Shown here piece by piece: positions 46,954 through 59,144 of a stretch of DNA of 64,000 bases. The translations under genes were made by a program, and so were the position numbers. The notes under the pieces are model-generated. The model did not search any database. It was given only the letters and a program-made list of their open reading frames with translations, and was not told the DNA's origin. Each line of letters starts with the position of its first letter. Within the stretch, counting starts at the first letter, position 1. Source of the DNA: Patiria pectinifera (Eukaryota > Echinodermata > Asteroidea > Valvatida > Asterinidae); contig CM057140.1 of NCBI GenBank assembly GCA_029964075.1, positions 5,164,643 through 5,228,642 of the forward strand, given 5' to 3'.

Positions 46954-48721
46954 TGTCAGATCCAGTTAACCTTCCTCTTAAAATGTTCAAAGACAATGGT
47001 AAATAAAACAATGTCCACAAATTATTCTGTTCTCCGAATTAATTTATTAATTTAAAAATCACTCCTACTTACAACAATACCTCAAGCTTGAGTTAATTAC
47101 TTTCAAATGCACCACTTATAAATTGTAATCAAATATATAAACAGAAAATATCACAGCTGTGTTGGACTATCACATCCAAAGTACGAATGACTACGGGATT
47201 AATCACACTGGTCAAATATCCAACAACAACAAAAAATTACACTATTACGAACGGTTGAATCTACCCAAGATTCACAACCTTCTGCACACTATTGATTTAA
47301 ACTTCTCCAAAATATATGAAAACAAAACTCCTTAATCTTCACTGTATAAGTGGAATCAAATTTCCAACTTCTCTCCGCAAATACTACCAAATTATTAAGT
47401 TCTCTGTAACTCCACTCCCCGCAGGGTCTGTGTGAACGAAGTCACAAATCTAAATTGAATATTTTATCCTGCTTTTGATGACGTTTCACGTCCTTACATT
47501 ACTGCAAATTCCAAATACACTATTACAATACTATAAAAAACAATTACATAAATGCAGGCATAAAAACAACTGACTTCTTCCTGGTAGTGTAGTTCTCGCC
47601 ACCCACTCCACGATTAAAAACACTGGAAATGCTGCTGTAAGCTGCCTTCAGCCCTCTGGCTTGACTTCAGTGCCTGTGGCGTCGCCTTCGTGCGTCTAGC
47701 CTCGTCAGTTATAGGATCAGATTAGGCCGTCTGTAAATTTATAATTTCAACAAACTCTCACAATAATTTGGAGTCACTATACAAAATACAGGCCGAATCA
47801 CCAATCCAATGTTCTTCAAAGCTAATCCTAAAAATGATATCAACTGTACTACTCTATACTTCGATCTCATGTCACTTAGACTTTTCTTATTCTTAAATTA
47901 ACACAATTAAATCAACTTCTGATATACATCAGGTATGCAACAATCCTCATAATATATAGCCAATCAACTTTATCTCAAACAATTTAAAATTCTAGATTCA
48001 ATCCTTAATCCTGGTGAATCTCACAACAACAAATATAATAAAGGGAAAACAATGTTTTCTTTTCTTTTAATTAATCATGAAAACAATTAAATCTTCAACT
48101 TACGGTTGCTGGTCGATGTGGCTGACTTGTCTCCCTCACGCCAAAGTGTAAAACACATTCAAGCACAAATTTGCTTGAAAAGCACTCTGAAGATATTAAA
48201 TGTTGGCTGCACTGCGATTGTCACAAGCCAGATTGCTTGGAAGAAAGATCTTAGGGCCTGAATTACCCTAAAATATCAAAAATCGCTGCAGCAGAGCAGA
48301 GTGATGGCGCAAAAACATGTACATGTACACAGCTCAGAATCATGGAGACAACTACCTCACTTTCCCTTCAAATTCCAGCAACCTTCCACTAATTACCATC
48401 TCATTTCCTCACACTCATTCAAACTTAACTTCATTCCCATTCTTATTTAAACCAAAGCTCATGAATATGCACAATATCTACCTTACCAGAGTGGAGATAC
48501 CAGGGATGTGTATTGTGTGCGTGTGGGTACGTGGAAGATGCTCCTAGAGGTATTGTGTGTGGAATGTGTTCTTATTGTTACCTTGATCAGTCAACCACGG
48601 CTGGCTAGGTTTGGGCTCTGATCCACTCATGCATAGTTGTACCAGGGTTAAAAAAAAAGAATTATTCACACTACCTATTAAATAGTCACAGATACAAGAA
48701 AAGGGTGGTTTTATTGTGACA
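46954..48721 (-). repeat. 5' LTR of the GMR1-type element
   Basis: About 1768 bp and nearly identical to the LTR at 40223-41991. It should contain the promoter and start of transcription. A 76-codon frame present in both LTRs has no recognisable domain. Confidence 0.97.
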
Positions 48722-49252
48722 CGCCCTCCCAATAAAGGGGACAAGGTTCTGTTGACAAATTAAAGCTGTCTTTGTTTCGCCCTCCCAATATAAGGGGCGA
48801 GTTTCTGTTGACAATAAAGCTTGCTAGCTTGTTGACAATTAAAAGCACACTTCGACTCGCCCTCCTAATAAAGGGGCGAGTTTCTGTTGACAATTTAAAG
48901 CTCACTTTGATTCGCCCTCCCAATAAAGGGGGCAAGGTTCTGTTGACAATTTAAAGCTCTCTTTGATTCTCCCTCCCAATAAGGGGCGAGTTTCTGTTGA
49001 CAATAAAGTTCACTATAGCTTGTTGACAATTTAAAGCACACTTCGACTCGCGACTCGACCTCCTTATGAGAGGCGAGTTTCCGTTGACAATTTAAAGCTC
49101 ACATTGATTCGCCCTCCCAATAAAGGGGGCGAGTTTCTAGTGACAATTTGAAGCTCTCTTTGACTTGCCCTCCCAGTAAGAGGGCGAATTTTTGTTGACC
49201 AGTTAAAGCTCAATTTGACTCGCCCCCCCAATAAGGGGGCAAGTTTCTGTTG
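48722..49252 (+). repeat. ~55-bp satellite block 2, right part
   Basis: Continuation of the array broken by the LTR element, starting with the duplicated CGCCC. It ends with the same junction to U3 as block 1. Confidence 0.95.
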
Positions 49253-52200
49253 ATCATACATAATTATTTTAAAAGTCTTTGGAGAAAGAACATTTCTATA
49301 ATAGACATACTGTATGTAAAACACATCCAAAGATGGATTTCTTTAAAATAAGCGACTTTTGGGGGGAAATCAATTGTTCCAGAAAACTGAACCAGTCTTA
49401 CCCCTCGATAAATTTTCCAAGGAATGAGATTCTTTATGGGAAAAAAATCAGTGTAGCAGTTTAACATGTGGCCCTTTTTGTATAAATCAACATTTCATTC
49501 ATTACTTAATAATCGTCTTCACGATGGTAAAGACTGAGGATTTGGTAGTCATTGGCAAACATGATGACTGCAATTTGAAGTTTAAAAGTTTGCCAACTTA
49601 GTGTGAGGTAACTCGCATGCGTGTATGAATTTTCATTGATAAATTCTTTGTGAACCGGGGTATTGCGCATGCGTGGGCCGCTGGGCGGTGGCGCACCGTC
49701 ACGTATTGCTTGACTATTCTGCCAAACCCAGGCCGGTGTTGCATAATGATTTATACTGGCTGTACCAACGAAATGGAACCTTATTAATTGAAGGACATCG
49801 GCGTAGAAACCCGGTACAGTACACACAAACAATCTGCAAGCCGGACCATGTCACCGATGTTTTCTATTTGTATCTACCCTGATCCAGATTCAAGATCTAG
49901 CACATCACTTCTTCGAAAACATATTTGCCAGAAATACAAGATCAAAGGCCGGTTCAGAGCTGGGGCCCCTTCATTTCTACTAAACCCCAAATCTTGATTT
50001 CGACGGCGCATAGGCAATTTTTGGCCTATTCACTGGTCTGCCCCACAACCCGATCACTCTCCGTTTTTGTTCTGATAAATCTTTCTTTTTTTTCTGGACA
50101 ATTCTTCTCGCGGGTTTTATCCTAAACGGTTTATAATATGAACTTGTAACTTTCAACATATATCGACCCTCATCTTTAGTGGTGCGTATTACTCTAACGT
50201 TATGATGACGTCATCCTTCATCTATACTCTTTGAACAAAACGATCAATTGTTTTCCAACCTTGTAATCAGATAGACCATTAATTGATGAACATTTTTTGT
50301 TCGTACGTTAACTCGCTTGACCTTTACTTCTGAGTCTACCGGAAGGTCAAAGTTAGATCAATTCAAAACGAAGACTTTAGCCTGAAATCAAAATAAAGCA
50401 ACAATTCTTCCAAACGGATTACGGTATGATCATAAAACCTTGTGTGAACTTGTACCATGTAACGAAGATGCTATTAATTTTGTTACGTCATCATGACGTC
50501 ATCAGGCATCAAATTACAAGCAAGGGCAAATTTTGACAAAATAGTTTGCGCTATATCTTTTAAACTTTCGTGTTCGTTTTTTCGTGAGGTTGTAGACTAT
50601 GCGGTAAGAAACATTTCTTGTTCCCGGACACAAAACCGCATGACTTTCACTTCCGGTATTACCGGAAGTGCAATATAAAAACCGAATATAACTCAAAAGC
50701 AGAAGCATTTTACTACACACATACAAATTAGGAAAGTGGCACATAAAATAGTGTTTGCTTTCTTTTATTTGAAAACCATCTGTTCAAATTCTACCAAATC
50801 GCCCCTTGATATTCTTTGATTAACCACATACAACTTGGAAGGTTTCAAATTCATGACGTCATCAGATCGGAAGTTACTTCTATGAGAAGTTGAAACGACC
50901 ATATTTTAAATTTAATTCTATCAATTGATCCATGCCGATCTTAGCTCAAATAAGATATCCCGTTACAATGTACACCTTTGCTTCCAAATACTGTGTCGTC
51001 ATGAAACCGGAAGGTGGGTGTTATGAATACATACGTTATTTTATTTCACAATGAACATCACTTCCTGTTTTTGAATAATGACGTCACCAACCAAGAAATA
51101 ACTGGCATGTGTACAAAGAATGTTTACTGAAATTGATCAGATCGTTAAAGATGATTTTTTTTTACAAAAATAATTGATTGTACTGGAAATGATTTTATTT
51201 CGAAATCCCTTGTTCTTACATAAAAATATTCATAACTTGAAGGAAACATGCAGTGGAAATTCAGCTCATCTTGTTTTCATGCACATAACTATGTGTCGCA
51301 ACAATACATACCAGATCTTAATAATTGTTTTCATTGGAAGTGACAAGAAAGTGGTAGTTTTCAATCATTAGTAAATCCTTTCATCAGTACATAAGAGGGC
51401 GCAATTTTGCTTTTTTGTCACACAAGGTACTCCTTGCCAAAGGTGCGTTATGAACAGTAAAAAAAATTGTCCTTCAAAATTACCCACAAAAAAGTTTTGA
51501 AGAAATATTTGCCACTACGATTGTCCAAATCAGCTGTTTTACATGATAAACAATAAAAAGTGGAATTTACTCCAAGAAAATGAACAAAACTTTGATATAT
51601 ATTTGTATACACAAAGCTATGGAGACACTACGGTTCTGCCTTGAATGACATAACGCTTTGGCTCATGAATATGGACATTTTCTTTAAGCATAAAACCTGA
51701 AATGTTGAAATTTCTCTCTTTTACTGCTACAAAGGGGTGGAAACTTCATAGTTACATGGCAAGAAAGCTGTTTTAAATGTATTTAAGTCATAGAAAGCTT
51801 ATTACATGTTCCCTTTAACTGGACAGTGTTTCATAAAATAGTTGTCTACCCGACCACTCTGCGTTTGTAACAACAAACGCTAACTTCTCGTTAAACTTGC
51901 GACAAACTTTAACTTGATTGTTATTATTCAGAGATGGCAGAAATTTGTCCATTCTTCCAGAAGAAGCATTAGGCTATGCCCATACGGGTGATTATGGAAA
52001 ACAAGATGGTCAGTAAAAACCGATTGGCCAGAGTTTTTTTTTATGGAAGTCGGCCTAGTGGCCCAAGTGCCATTTTGTTACATATTTTCAGAAGCATTCA
52101 AAGTAACAGAACATTAGTGGGAGAAAAACACCTTCCTTAACCCTAAAGGGGCCGGGGGGGCGGAATCCGCCCCCCCCTCAACATTTTCCGTGATAGCCTC

Positions 52201-53190
52201 TAAAAAAATTTTTTTCGCGACCCGAGCTGTTATGACTTTTTAGCCTCGAGCTTTGCGCATCTTTTGATACCAAAAACATAAAAATCGGACCACGGGTTGC
52301 CGCGTAGCGAAAAATTTTCCGGCGCTACGCGCCGTAAAAACTTAATTTTCGCATATACGTCGTGTACACAGAGCAGAATTGCCATTCGTACATATGAATA
52401 ATTAATTAGCCATAATTCCAAAACCCTTTGACCTATAGTCATGAAATTTCTTGGGTATGTTTAGGAAGAGTTGCTCTATGCATGTGCCGAGTTTCAAAAT
52501 TTTTCGTCACTCGATGGCCGAGATCTTAGGGGGGGGCGGAATCCGCCCCCCCCCGGCTGAGAGATGGTCAAAATAACCCGGCCCCTTTAGGGTTAATATT
52601 ATTAACTGCACCAAAAATGTGAGCTTAAATATTTGTTAATCAAAAACAGCTTCATCGTGTGTACTTTACGAAAAGTTAAATCCACAAACGCGAGACTGCA
52701 AGGTGAAATAACTATTGACGTTCTAAAAAAAACTACGGTCTGATGTGATATAGAAACTAATGACTGTGACTAAGAAACACATAAATCTCATATTGGGTTA
52801 TAAACTTTTCTAAGTCATAGATGCAATTTGTATAATTATATGTTTGAGTACTATTAGGTTGACATTACATTGGTTTTTTATTGGTTTGTTTTGCGAACAC
52901 TATTTTTGTGTACTGCGAAAAAGAAATTGTATGAATGTTCAATCAACCAACCATGAGATAATAAACTGACTTGTATGGGTTGTAGTTTTTCGTTGACTGA
53001 ATTGAGTGGCGTTTACTTATCAAAAATGAGTACAAAAATCACGAAGTACACATATCAGAAGTACACGTATTTCTGAATATTCAAAACACTCTATAAAAAG
53101 GATGACCAATCACCAAACAACTGGATATTTGTCCAGATTTTATTTTTACATAAACCCTGTGAAGTGTTGCATATTTCCAGAGTGATTCAG
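49253..53190 (+). repeat. Large repeat, copy 4 (U3-U4-U5)
   Basis: Starts at the satellite junction in U3, with a deletion near 49612. It continues through U4 (50010-51320) and U5, and runs into satellite block 3. A MITE at 52141-52592 is inserted in U5 and is absent from the other copies. Confidence 0.85.
52141..52592. mobile_element. 452-bp MITE with TTAA target duplication (piggyBac-like)
   Basis: Perfect 16-bp terminal inverted repeats CCCTAAAGGGGCCGGG are flanked by TTAA on both sides (52137-52140, 52593-52596). Copy 3 of the host repeat shows the empty site. Two GGCGGAATCCGCC palindromes lie inside each end. There is no transposase. TTAA flanks point to piggyBac or another TTAA-specific family. 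Confidence 0.9.
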
Positions 53191-55330
53191 TCATCGGATT
53201 TCTGTTGACAAGTAAATTAGAGCTTACTTTGATCATAGCTCAATGCTTTGATTCACCTTTTCACTATAAGGGAAGAAGAACTTCTGTTGACAATTTAAAG
53301 CTTATTTTAATCGGCGCTGTTCAAAAACGGTGGATTTAAAATGTTAACCATTTCGAGCTTAATTTCTTTGATTCACCTTCTCAACAAAGGGACGGATTTC
53401 AATTTAACGTTGAGAGCTCACTTTGATTCGCCCTCTCAATATTAGGGTCGATTTCTGTTGCCAATTTAGAGCACTCTTTGATTCACCCTCTGAATAATAA
53501 GGTGCGGATTTCTGTGGACAACCTAGAGGTTAAATTCACCGTCCCAGTTAAGGTGGCGGATTTCTGATGACAGTTTAACTTAGGAGTATACTTTGATTCG
53601 CCCTCCAAAAGTTGGGGGCGGATTTTGAAAGTTAGGGGGCCTATATTGATTCACCCTCCCAATAAGGGAACATATTTAATTCATGTGATATTTTTATTCG
53701 CCCTCGAATAGGGACGAGTTTCTGAGTGTTGATAATTTAAAGCTCACTTTGACTCGTCCCCCTCCGCCCAATAACAGGGCAATTTTCTGTTGACAATTTA
53801 AAGCTCACTTTGACACGCCCTCCCAATAAGGGGCGAGTTTCTGTTGACAGATTAAAGCTCGCCCCCTTATTAGGATGGCGAGTCGAAGTGTGTCAACAAG
53901 CTAACGAGCTTTATTGTCAACAGAAACTCGTCCCCTTATTGGGAGGGCGAATCAAAGAGAGCTTTAAAATCGTCAAGAGAAACTCGCCCCCTTAGGACGG
54001 CGGGTCAAATTGTGCTTTAAATTACCAACAAGCTAGTGAGCTTTAAATGGACTCGCCCCCTTATTGGGAAGGCGAATCAAAGAAAGCTTTAATTTTTCAA
54101 CAGAAACTCGCCCCCTTATTGGGAGGGCGTGTCAAAGTGAGCTTTATATTATCAACAGAAAGTTTCCCCCTTATTGGGAGGCCGAGTCAAAGTGAGCTTG
54201 AAATTGTCAACAAAAACTCGCCCCCTAACTGGTAGGGCAAGTCAAAGAGAGCTTCCAATTGTCAACAGAAACTCGCCCCTTTATTGGGAGGGCGAGTCAA
54301 AGTGTGCTTTAAATTGTCAACAAGCTATAGTGAACTTAATTGTCAACATAAAGTTGCCCCTTATTGGGAGGGAGGATCAAAGAGAGCTTTAAATTGTCAA
54401 CAGAAACTCAGCTTGTCAACAAGCTAGCGAGTTTTATTGTCAACAGAAACTCGCCCCCTTATTGGGAGGGCGAATCAAAGAGAGCTTTAAATTGTCAACA
54501 GAAAGTAGCCCCCTTACTAGGAAGGCGAGTCGGAGTGTGCTTTTAATTTTCAACAAGCTAGCAAGTTTTATTGTCAACAGAAACTCGCCCCCTTATTGGG
54601 AGGGCGAATCAAAGAGAGCTTTAAATTGTCAACAGAAAGTCGCCCCCTTATTGGGAGGGCGTGTCAAAGTGAGCTTTATATTATCAACAGAAACTTTCCC
54701 CCTTATTGGGAGGCCGAGTCAAAGTGAGCTTGAAATTGTCAACAAAAACTCGCCCCTTTATTGGGAGGGCGAGTCGAAGTGTGCTTTAAATTGTCAACAA
54801 GCTATAGTGAACTTAATTGTCAACAGAAACTCGCCCCTTATTGGGAGGGAGAATCAAAGAGAGCTTTAAATTGTCAACAGAAACTCGCCCCCTTTATTGG
54901 GAGGGCGAATCAAAGTGAGCTTTAAATTGTCAACAGAAACTCGCCCCCTTATGAGGAGGGCGAGTCGAAGTGTGCTTTTAATTGTCAACAAGCTAGCGAG
55001 CTTTATTGTCAACAGAAACTCGACCCTTATAATGGGAGGGCGAATCAAAGAGAGCTTTGAATTGTCAACAGAAACTCGCCCCCTTAGGACGGCGGGTCAA
55101 ATTGTGCTTTAAACGTCCAACAAGCTAGTGACCTTTAAATGGACTCGCCCCCTTATTGGGATGGCGAATCAAAGACAGTTTCTGTTGACAATTTAAAACC
55201 CACTTTGATTCGCCCTCCCAATAAGGGGACGAGTTTTGTTGACAATTTAAAGCTCACGTTGATTCGCCCTCCCAATAAGGGGCGGGTTTCTGTCGATTAT
55301 TTAAAGCTCACTTCGGCTCTCTCAATATTG
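53191..55330. repeat. ~55-bp satellite block 3 with inverted middle
   Basis: Same satellite as blocks 1 and 2. Monomers run forward to about 53860, in reverse orientation from about 53860 to 55176, then forward again to about 55310. The inverted part includes the variants with 'caagctagcgag' (reverse of the aagcttgctagc form). Confidence 0.95.
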
Positions 55331-55639
55331 TATTTTTCCATGAAATATTGTTGATGTACCCTAACGTGGCGCGGCCCCTGACGTGACCAAGGGTGGATCC
55401 AGAACACACTTTTTGTTGGGGGGGGGGGGGGGCCAAAAAAAATGGTCCCCCAAAAAAGTGGGTCCAGAAAATTATGGCGTGGGGTTCGGGGCCCGCTTAA
55501 GGGCCCCTTTTTTATTTTTGGATTTTAGATGCTCTGTGGTGCGATCTGAGGCAATTTCTGACCACTTTAACCAATTGTTTTTTTGAGGAAAAGATGGTGG
55601 TGTACTTGAGGAAAAGATGGTGGTGTACTTATGGTGGTG

Positions 55640-55874
<235 letters not shown>

Positions 55875-56049
55875 GTTTGTATAGATTTTGTAATTGTATC
55901 TTTTGTAATCAATATTTTCATTTGTTAATGAAATTTCCCAAAGAAGCTTTGCCTAAAAAATAATGAGGGCTTATCACAGTTTAATTTCAACAGCACAATA
56001 TCGCTAGGACCTATCTTTACGTGCTCAGCTGTTATGCTGTCATCTTCCC

Positions 56050-56395
56050 GACCCGTGGCAAGGGTGGCTTGTGCGTAAAGCGCTCGCCTCTCACCTAGGT
56101 GACCACGGTTCAAATCCTGGCCGCGGATCGCATGTGAGTAGAGTTGTGCGTTGGTTCTCTCCTGTGCCATGAGGGTTTTTCTCCGGGCCCTCCGGTTTTA
56201 CTCCCTCCGGAAAAATCAAACACTTTCGATCTCAGGCTGTGCTCCGTGGTCATGTATGGGTCGATGTGGCCAGCAGCCATAGGCGCCTTTACGTGCCAGC
56301 GGCCCGGCCACGTTGTAGCCGCGTCCTTCGCAATTCAGCATACCAGCTGCGAGTAAGGATGATTAGCCTCCCAAATTATTATTATATTACTAACA
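56050..56395 (+). mobile_element. tRNA-derived SINE
   Basis: The head resembles a tRNA with A-box-like 'tggcttgtgcgtaaagcg' and a B box GGTTCAAATCC near 56110. A body with 'gggtttttctccgggccctc' follows, a stretch common in SINEs of marine invertebrates. The end is an ATT-rich tail near 56375-56390. It is non-coding. Confidence 0.7.
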
Positions 56396-56744
56396 GCTAT
56401 AATAGGGCGACAGATTTTGCTAACTCCGTCCACAATAGGGCGACACACCTTATTAAGGCGACACATAACTGTCGCCCTTTTGTGAAAACGACCCTTAGGA
56501 CAAGGAATTTTGCTGTCGCAAACCATCTAGATCGGTTCCTCATGGTCCAATTAGTAAAAATACTAAATTTCGTGGAAAAAAGATAAGGTAAACTTGGGTT
56601 AGGTGACAGTTTAGGTTTGTGCACAAGTCTATGGGAAAGTCGCCCTATTGCAGCAAAAACAGTTACTATTATTATTATTATTATTATAATTTGAAATATA
56701 CGCAGTCTCAAAACTATCATCAAATTCACGGCCTTTTGTTTTAG

Positions 56745-57425
56745 TGAGGCCATCAGTTGAGTATTTATGTTTCTTAGTTTCAACTGGCTGTATCATGGGG
56801 GGACAAAGCTCGGTGGTAGAGCGTTCGACCGCAGATCGAAAGGTCCCTGCTTCGAATCCAGGTGTCCCTTCACATTCAGTTTTTGTTCCGGGTTGTGTCA
56901 GAGTTTTCAACCCTGCAATACACAGGGACGTAGCAGGACCGATTCAAAGGTGGGAGTTGGAGAAAACATTTGCCGACAGACCTTATGGGAGGCCAATCAG
57001 ATTTTTTTGGCGGTCATTCGGGTTGTCGTGAATAAAAAAAAAAGTGGGATGGGTTAGTAGGCTTGGACACCATCGTCTAAGGCAGGTTGCGAGGCATGTG
57101 CTTGTCTCTGGTGCGACGTCGCGTCCGGCACGGGGTAGTGATACCCTTTCACTCTGTCGCGGCATTAAGAGTCTCAGCCGGTTATAGCGAACCACCAAAT
57201 AAAAATACAGAACAAGAGCTCAGCACACGGGCATCGAAGAGTGATGTGGGTTTTCACCTCTCCACCGCTCCTTCCCCAAGTATTTTTTTTGGTGACATAA
57301 AATCACAAAATCGTTCGTTGTTCCTGACTACTTCCAGCACGAAGGGTCTGGCGGCAAATTGACCCAGCCGCGAGGGGCAAGACGGCGGCTGGGAATCCCG
57401 ATGATCATACGGTAGGGACAGGGGT
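56745..57425 (+). repeat. tRNA-Cys-headed repeat, copy 1
   Basis: A tRNA-like head (56799-56870) with about 550 bp of downstream sequence that recurs after the second tRNA-like head at 61098. Shared landmarks are 'tttatgtttcttagttt' before the head, and 'caggttgcgag', 'agtctcagccgg' and 'aagggtctggcgg'-like stretches after it. It is probably a transposable element with a tRNA-derived promoter. Confidence 0.65.
56799..56870 (+). tRNA. tRNA-Cys(GCA)-like sequence, probably non-functional
   Basis: 72 bases fold as a cloverleaf: 7-bp acceptor (first pair G-U), D arm GCTC/GAGC, anticodon arm TTCGA/TCGAA with GCA, and T arm CCTGC/CCAGG with one mismatch. The normally invariant U33 is C and U8 is A. 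There is no intron. Its surroundings are shared with the second copy, so it is best read as the head of a tRNA-derived repeat. Confidence 0.6.
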
Positions 57426-57482
57426 GTAGCTAGGAATTTTTCAGTGGGGGGCGCTGGGGGGCTGGAACATTTCAGGGGGCTT

Positions 57483-58424
57483 CATGTAGATCAATGATAT
57501 TTTTAGAAACTCAAAATCTCAGAGGGGCGACTGGGGGAACAAGGTTTCATGAGTGGGGGGGGCTGTCGTCCCCTCACGCCCGTGGCTACGCCACTTGGTA
57601 GGGAGCACACTAATCTGCAACCTCGTTAAATTAGTCAATTTCAAACAGTGATGTTTAGTATCAGCATGACTTTGAAAATAAAACAAATGTCCTGTTGGAC
57701 ATAAAAAGGAATATTGACTCCTTTTATCTAAGAAATTAATGAAGAAACTCGCATTCATACGGATGGGGAGAAAAATTATTTTAACTCGCGCTTTCCACAG
57801 AAAACGCCCGGTATGTCAACGTATTGACGCCGCGGTAACATCGATATTACGCACACGCATGTTCCATGTTGCCGAGTTGTGCGAAGCGGGATTGGAACTC
57901 TATTTTGCCCGTGTGTCACGGCGGACCGTGTGGCATTGTCTGGTCGATTAGCGTCATGTAGATCAATGATATTTTTTTAGAAACTCAAAATCTCAGAGGG
58001 GGCGACTGGGGGGAACAAGGTTTCATGAGTGGGGGGCTGTCGTCCCCCACCCCCCGTGGCTACGCCACTTGGTAGGGAGCACACTAATCTGCAACCTCGT
58101 TAAATTAGTCAATTTCAAACAGTGATATTTAGTAGCAGCATGACTTTAAAATTAAAACAAGTGTCCTGTTAGACATAAAAAAAGAATATTGACTCCTTTT
58201 ATCTAAGAAATTAATGAAGAAACTCGCATTCATTGGGATGGGGACAAAAATCATTTAACTCGCGCTTTCCACAGAAAACGCCCGGTATGTCAACGTATTG
58301 ACGCCGCGGTAAATCGATATTATGCATACGCATGTTCCATGTTGCCGAGTTGTGCGAAGCGGGATTGGAACTCTATTTTGCCCGTGCGTCGCGGCGGACC
58401 GTGTGGCATTGTCTGGTCGATTAG
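57483..58424. repeat. 471-bp tandem duplication
   Basis: Unit 1 (57483-57953) and unit 2 (57954-58424) both start 'catgtagatcaatgatat' and end 'ctggtcgattagcg', with few differences. Each contains 'cgtggctacgccacttgg', a transposon-like stretch. Small frames in it (for example at 57739 and 58322) have no recognisable domain. Confidence 0.9.
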
Positions 58425-58697
58425 CGGTGTGGCCAAAACACAGTGCGATGATCTGCGGAAAAATTGACTTTTTTCATTATGATATTAATATGAGCGATGG
58501 AAAGCTGATAAATTATAAAGTCAACTACTTCGTTTGGAACCACTCAAACACAGGAACAATGCGCTTCATCTAGTAACACAGCAATTTCTTCCCTTCAGAA
58601 AAATGTTATGCCGCCGACCGACTAACCCTAACTATTGCCTCTATCCATGGGACCCACAGCTAAGTATTTTTTTTTTATAAGGGGCCATTCAGAATTT

Positions 58698-59093
58698 TCA
58701 ATGTTTTAAAATTTCGATTTTTTTTTTTTCCAAATTATTTTGACCCACCCACACACCCGTAATTTCGATTAATAAAAAACTGAACATGTACATGTACATG
58801 TACATGCACTTGCATGTACATGTACATATACTTGAACATGAACATGTATACCCCTGTACATGTGTGTCTAGTTCAGTGACGGCGTGAAGTTGTCGGTATT
58901 CCTCTTTTGCACTGGGCAGGTGACCTTCAGTTTTCTTGTGTTTTGCCAGCTGATATGCTGTTGGGAATGACAGGTTGCAGTTCAAGTTTGGAAGCCACAA
59001 AGATGACCGTAGTATTGTCGTTTTCTGGATGAGGTGGATGACATTGTGACATACGAGGTTGTGCCTGTCACGTGAGGTAGCTGAGAAAAACAT
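58698..59093 (-). pseudogene. Frame with C2H2-like fragment inside TIR element
   Basis: A 131-codon frame. Near residue 40 it reads CNLSFPTAYQLAKHKKTEGH, which looks like a C2H2 zinc finger that has lost the second Cys of its pair. The rest is low-complexity from the ACATGT tract. It may be a captured gene piece or chance. Confidence 0.25.
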
Positions 59094-59144
59094 TCGCTCG
59101 TACCCCCCTCCCTCCTTGTCTGCAGGGCGGGGGGTACGAGCGAA
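59093..59144. repeat. Perfect 16-bp inverted repeat
   Basis: TTCGCTCGTACCCCCC and its exact complement GGGGGGTACGAGCGAA flank a 20-base pyrimidine-rich loop inside the TIR element. It might be the remnant of a second, nested fold-back element. Confidence 0.85.

Larger units (their letters stand above)
40223..48721 (-). mobile_element. Full-length GMR1-type Ty3/gypsy LTR retrotransposon
   Basis: An 8499-bp element read on the minus strand. Both LTRs begin TG and end CA. The five bases CGCCC occur on each side (40218-40222 and 48722-48726) as target-site duplication. A primer-binding site for tRNA-Pro, a single 1549-codon frame and a purine tract follow in order. The LTRs differ at only about three places seen by eye, so insertion is recent. 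Integrase lies upstream of reverse transcriptase, the reverse of ordinary Ty3/gypsy. It landed in the satellite array. Confidence 0.97.

Noticed and set aside
54047..55112. Frames rich in 'YWEGES' or 'LGGRVKVSF' in satellite blocks
   Set aside because: Satellite monomers read through in one frame; no codon signal and frames break with each indel.
25651..55330. Satellite blocks as a CRISPR array
   Set aside because: Monomers are contiguous, without unique spacers, and the DNA is animal nuclear sequence.
56799..56870. A functional tRNA-Cys gene
   Set aside because: C33 and A8 replace invariant bases, the T stem has a mismatch, and the flanks belong to a repeat shared with 61040-61955.
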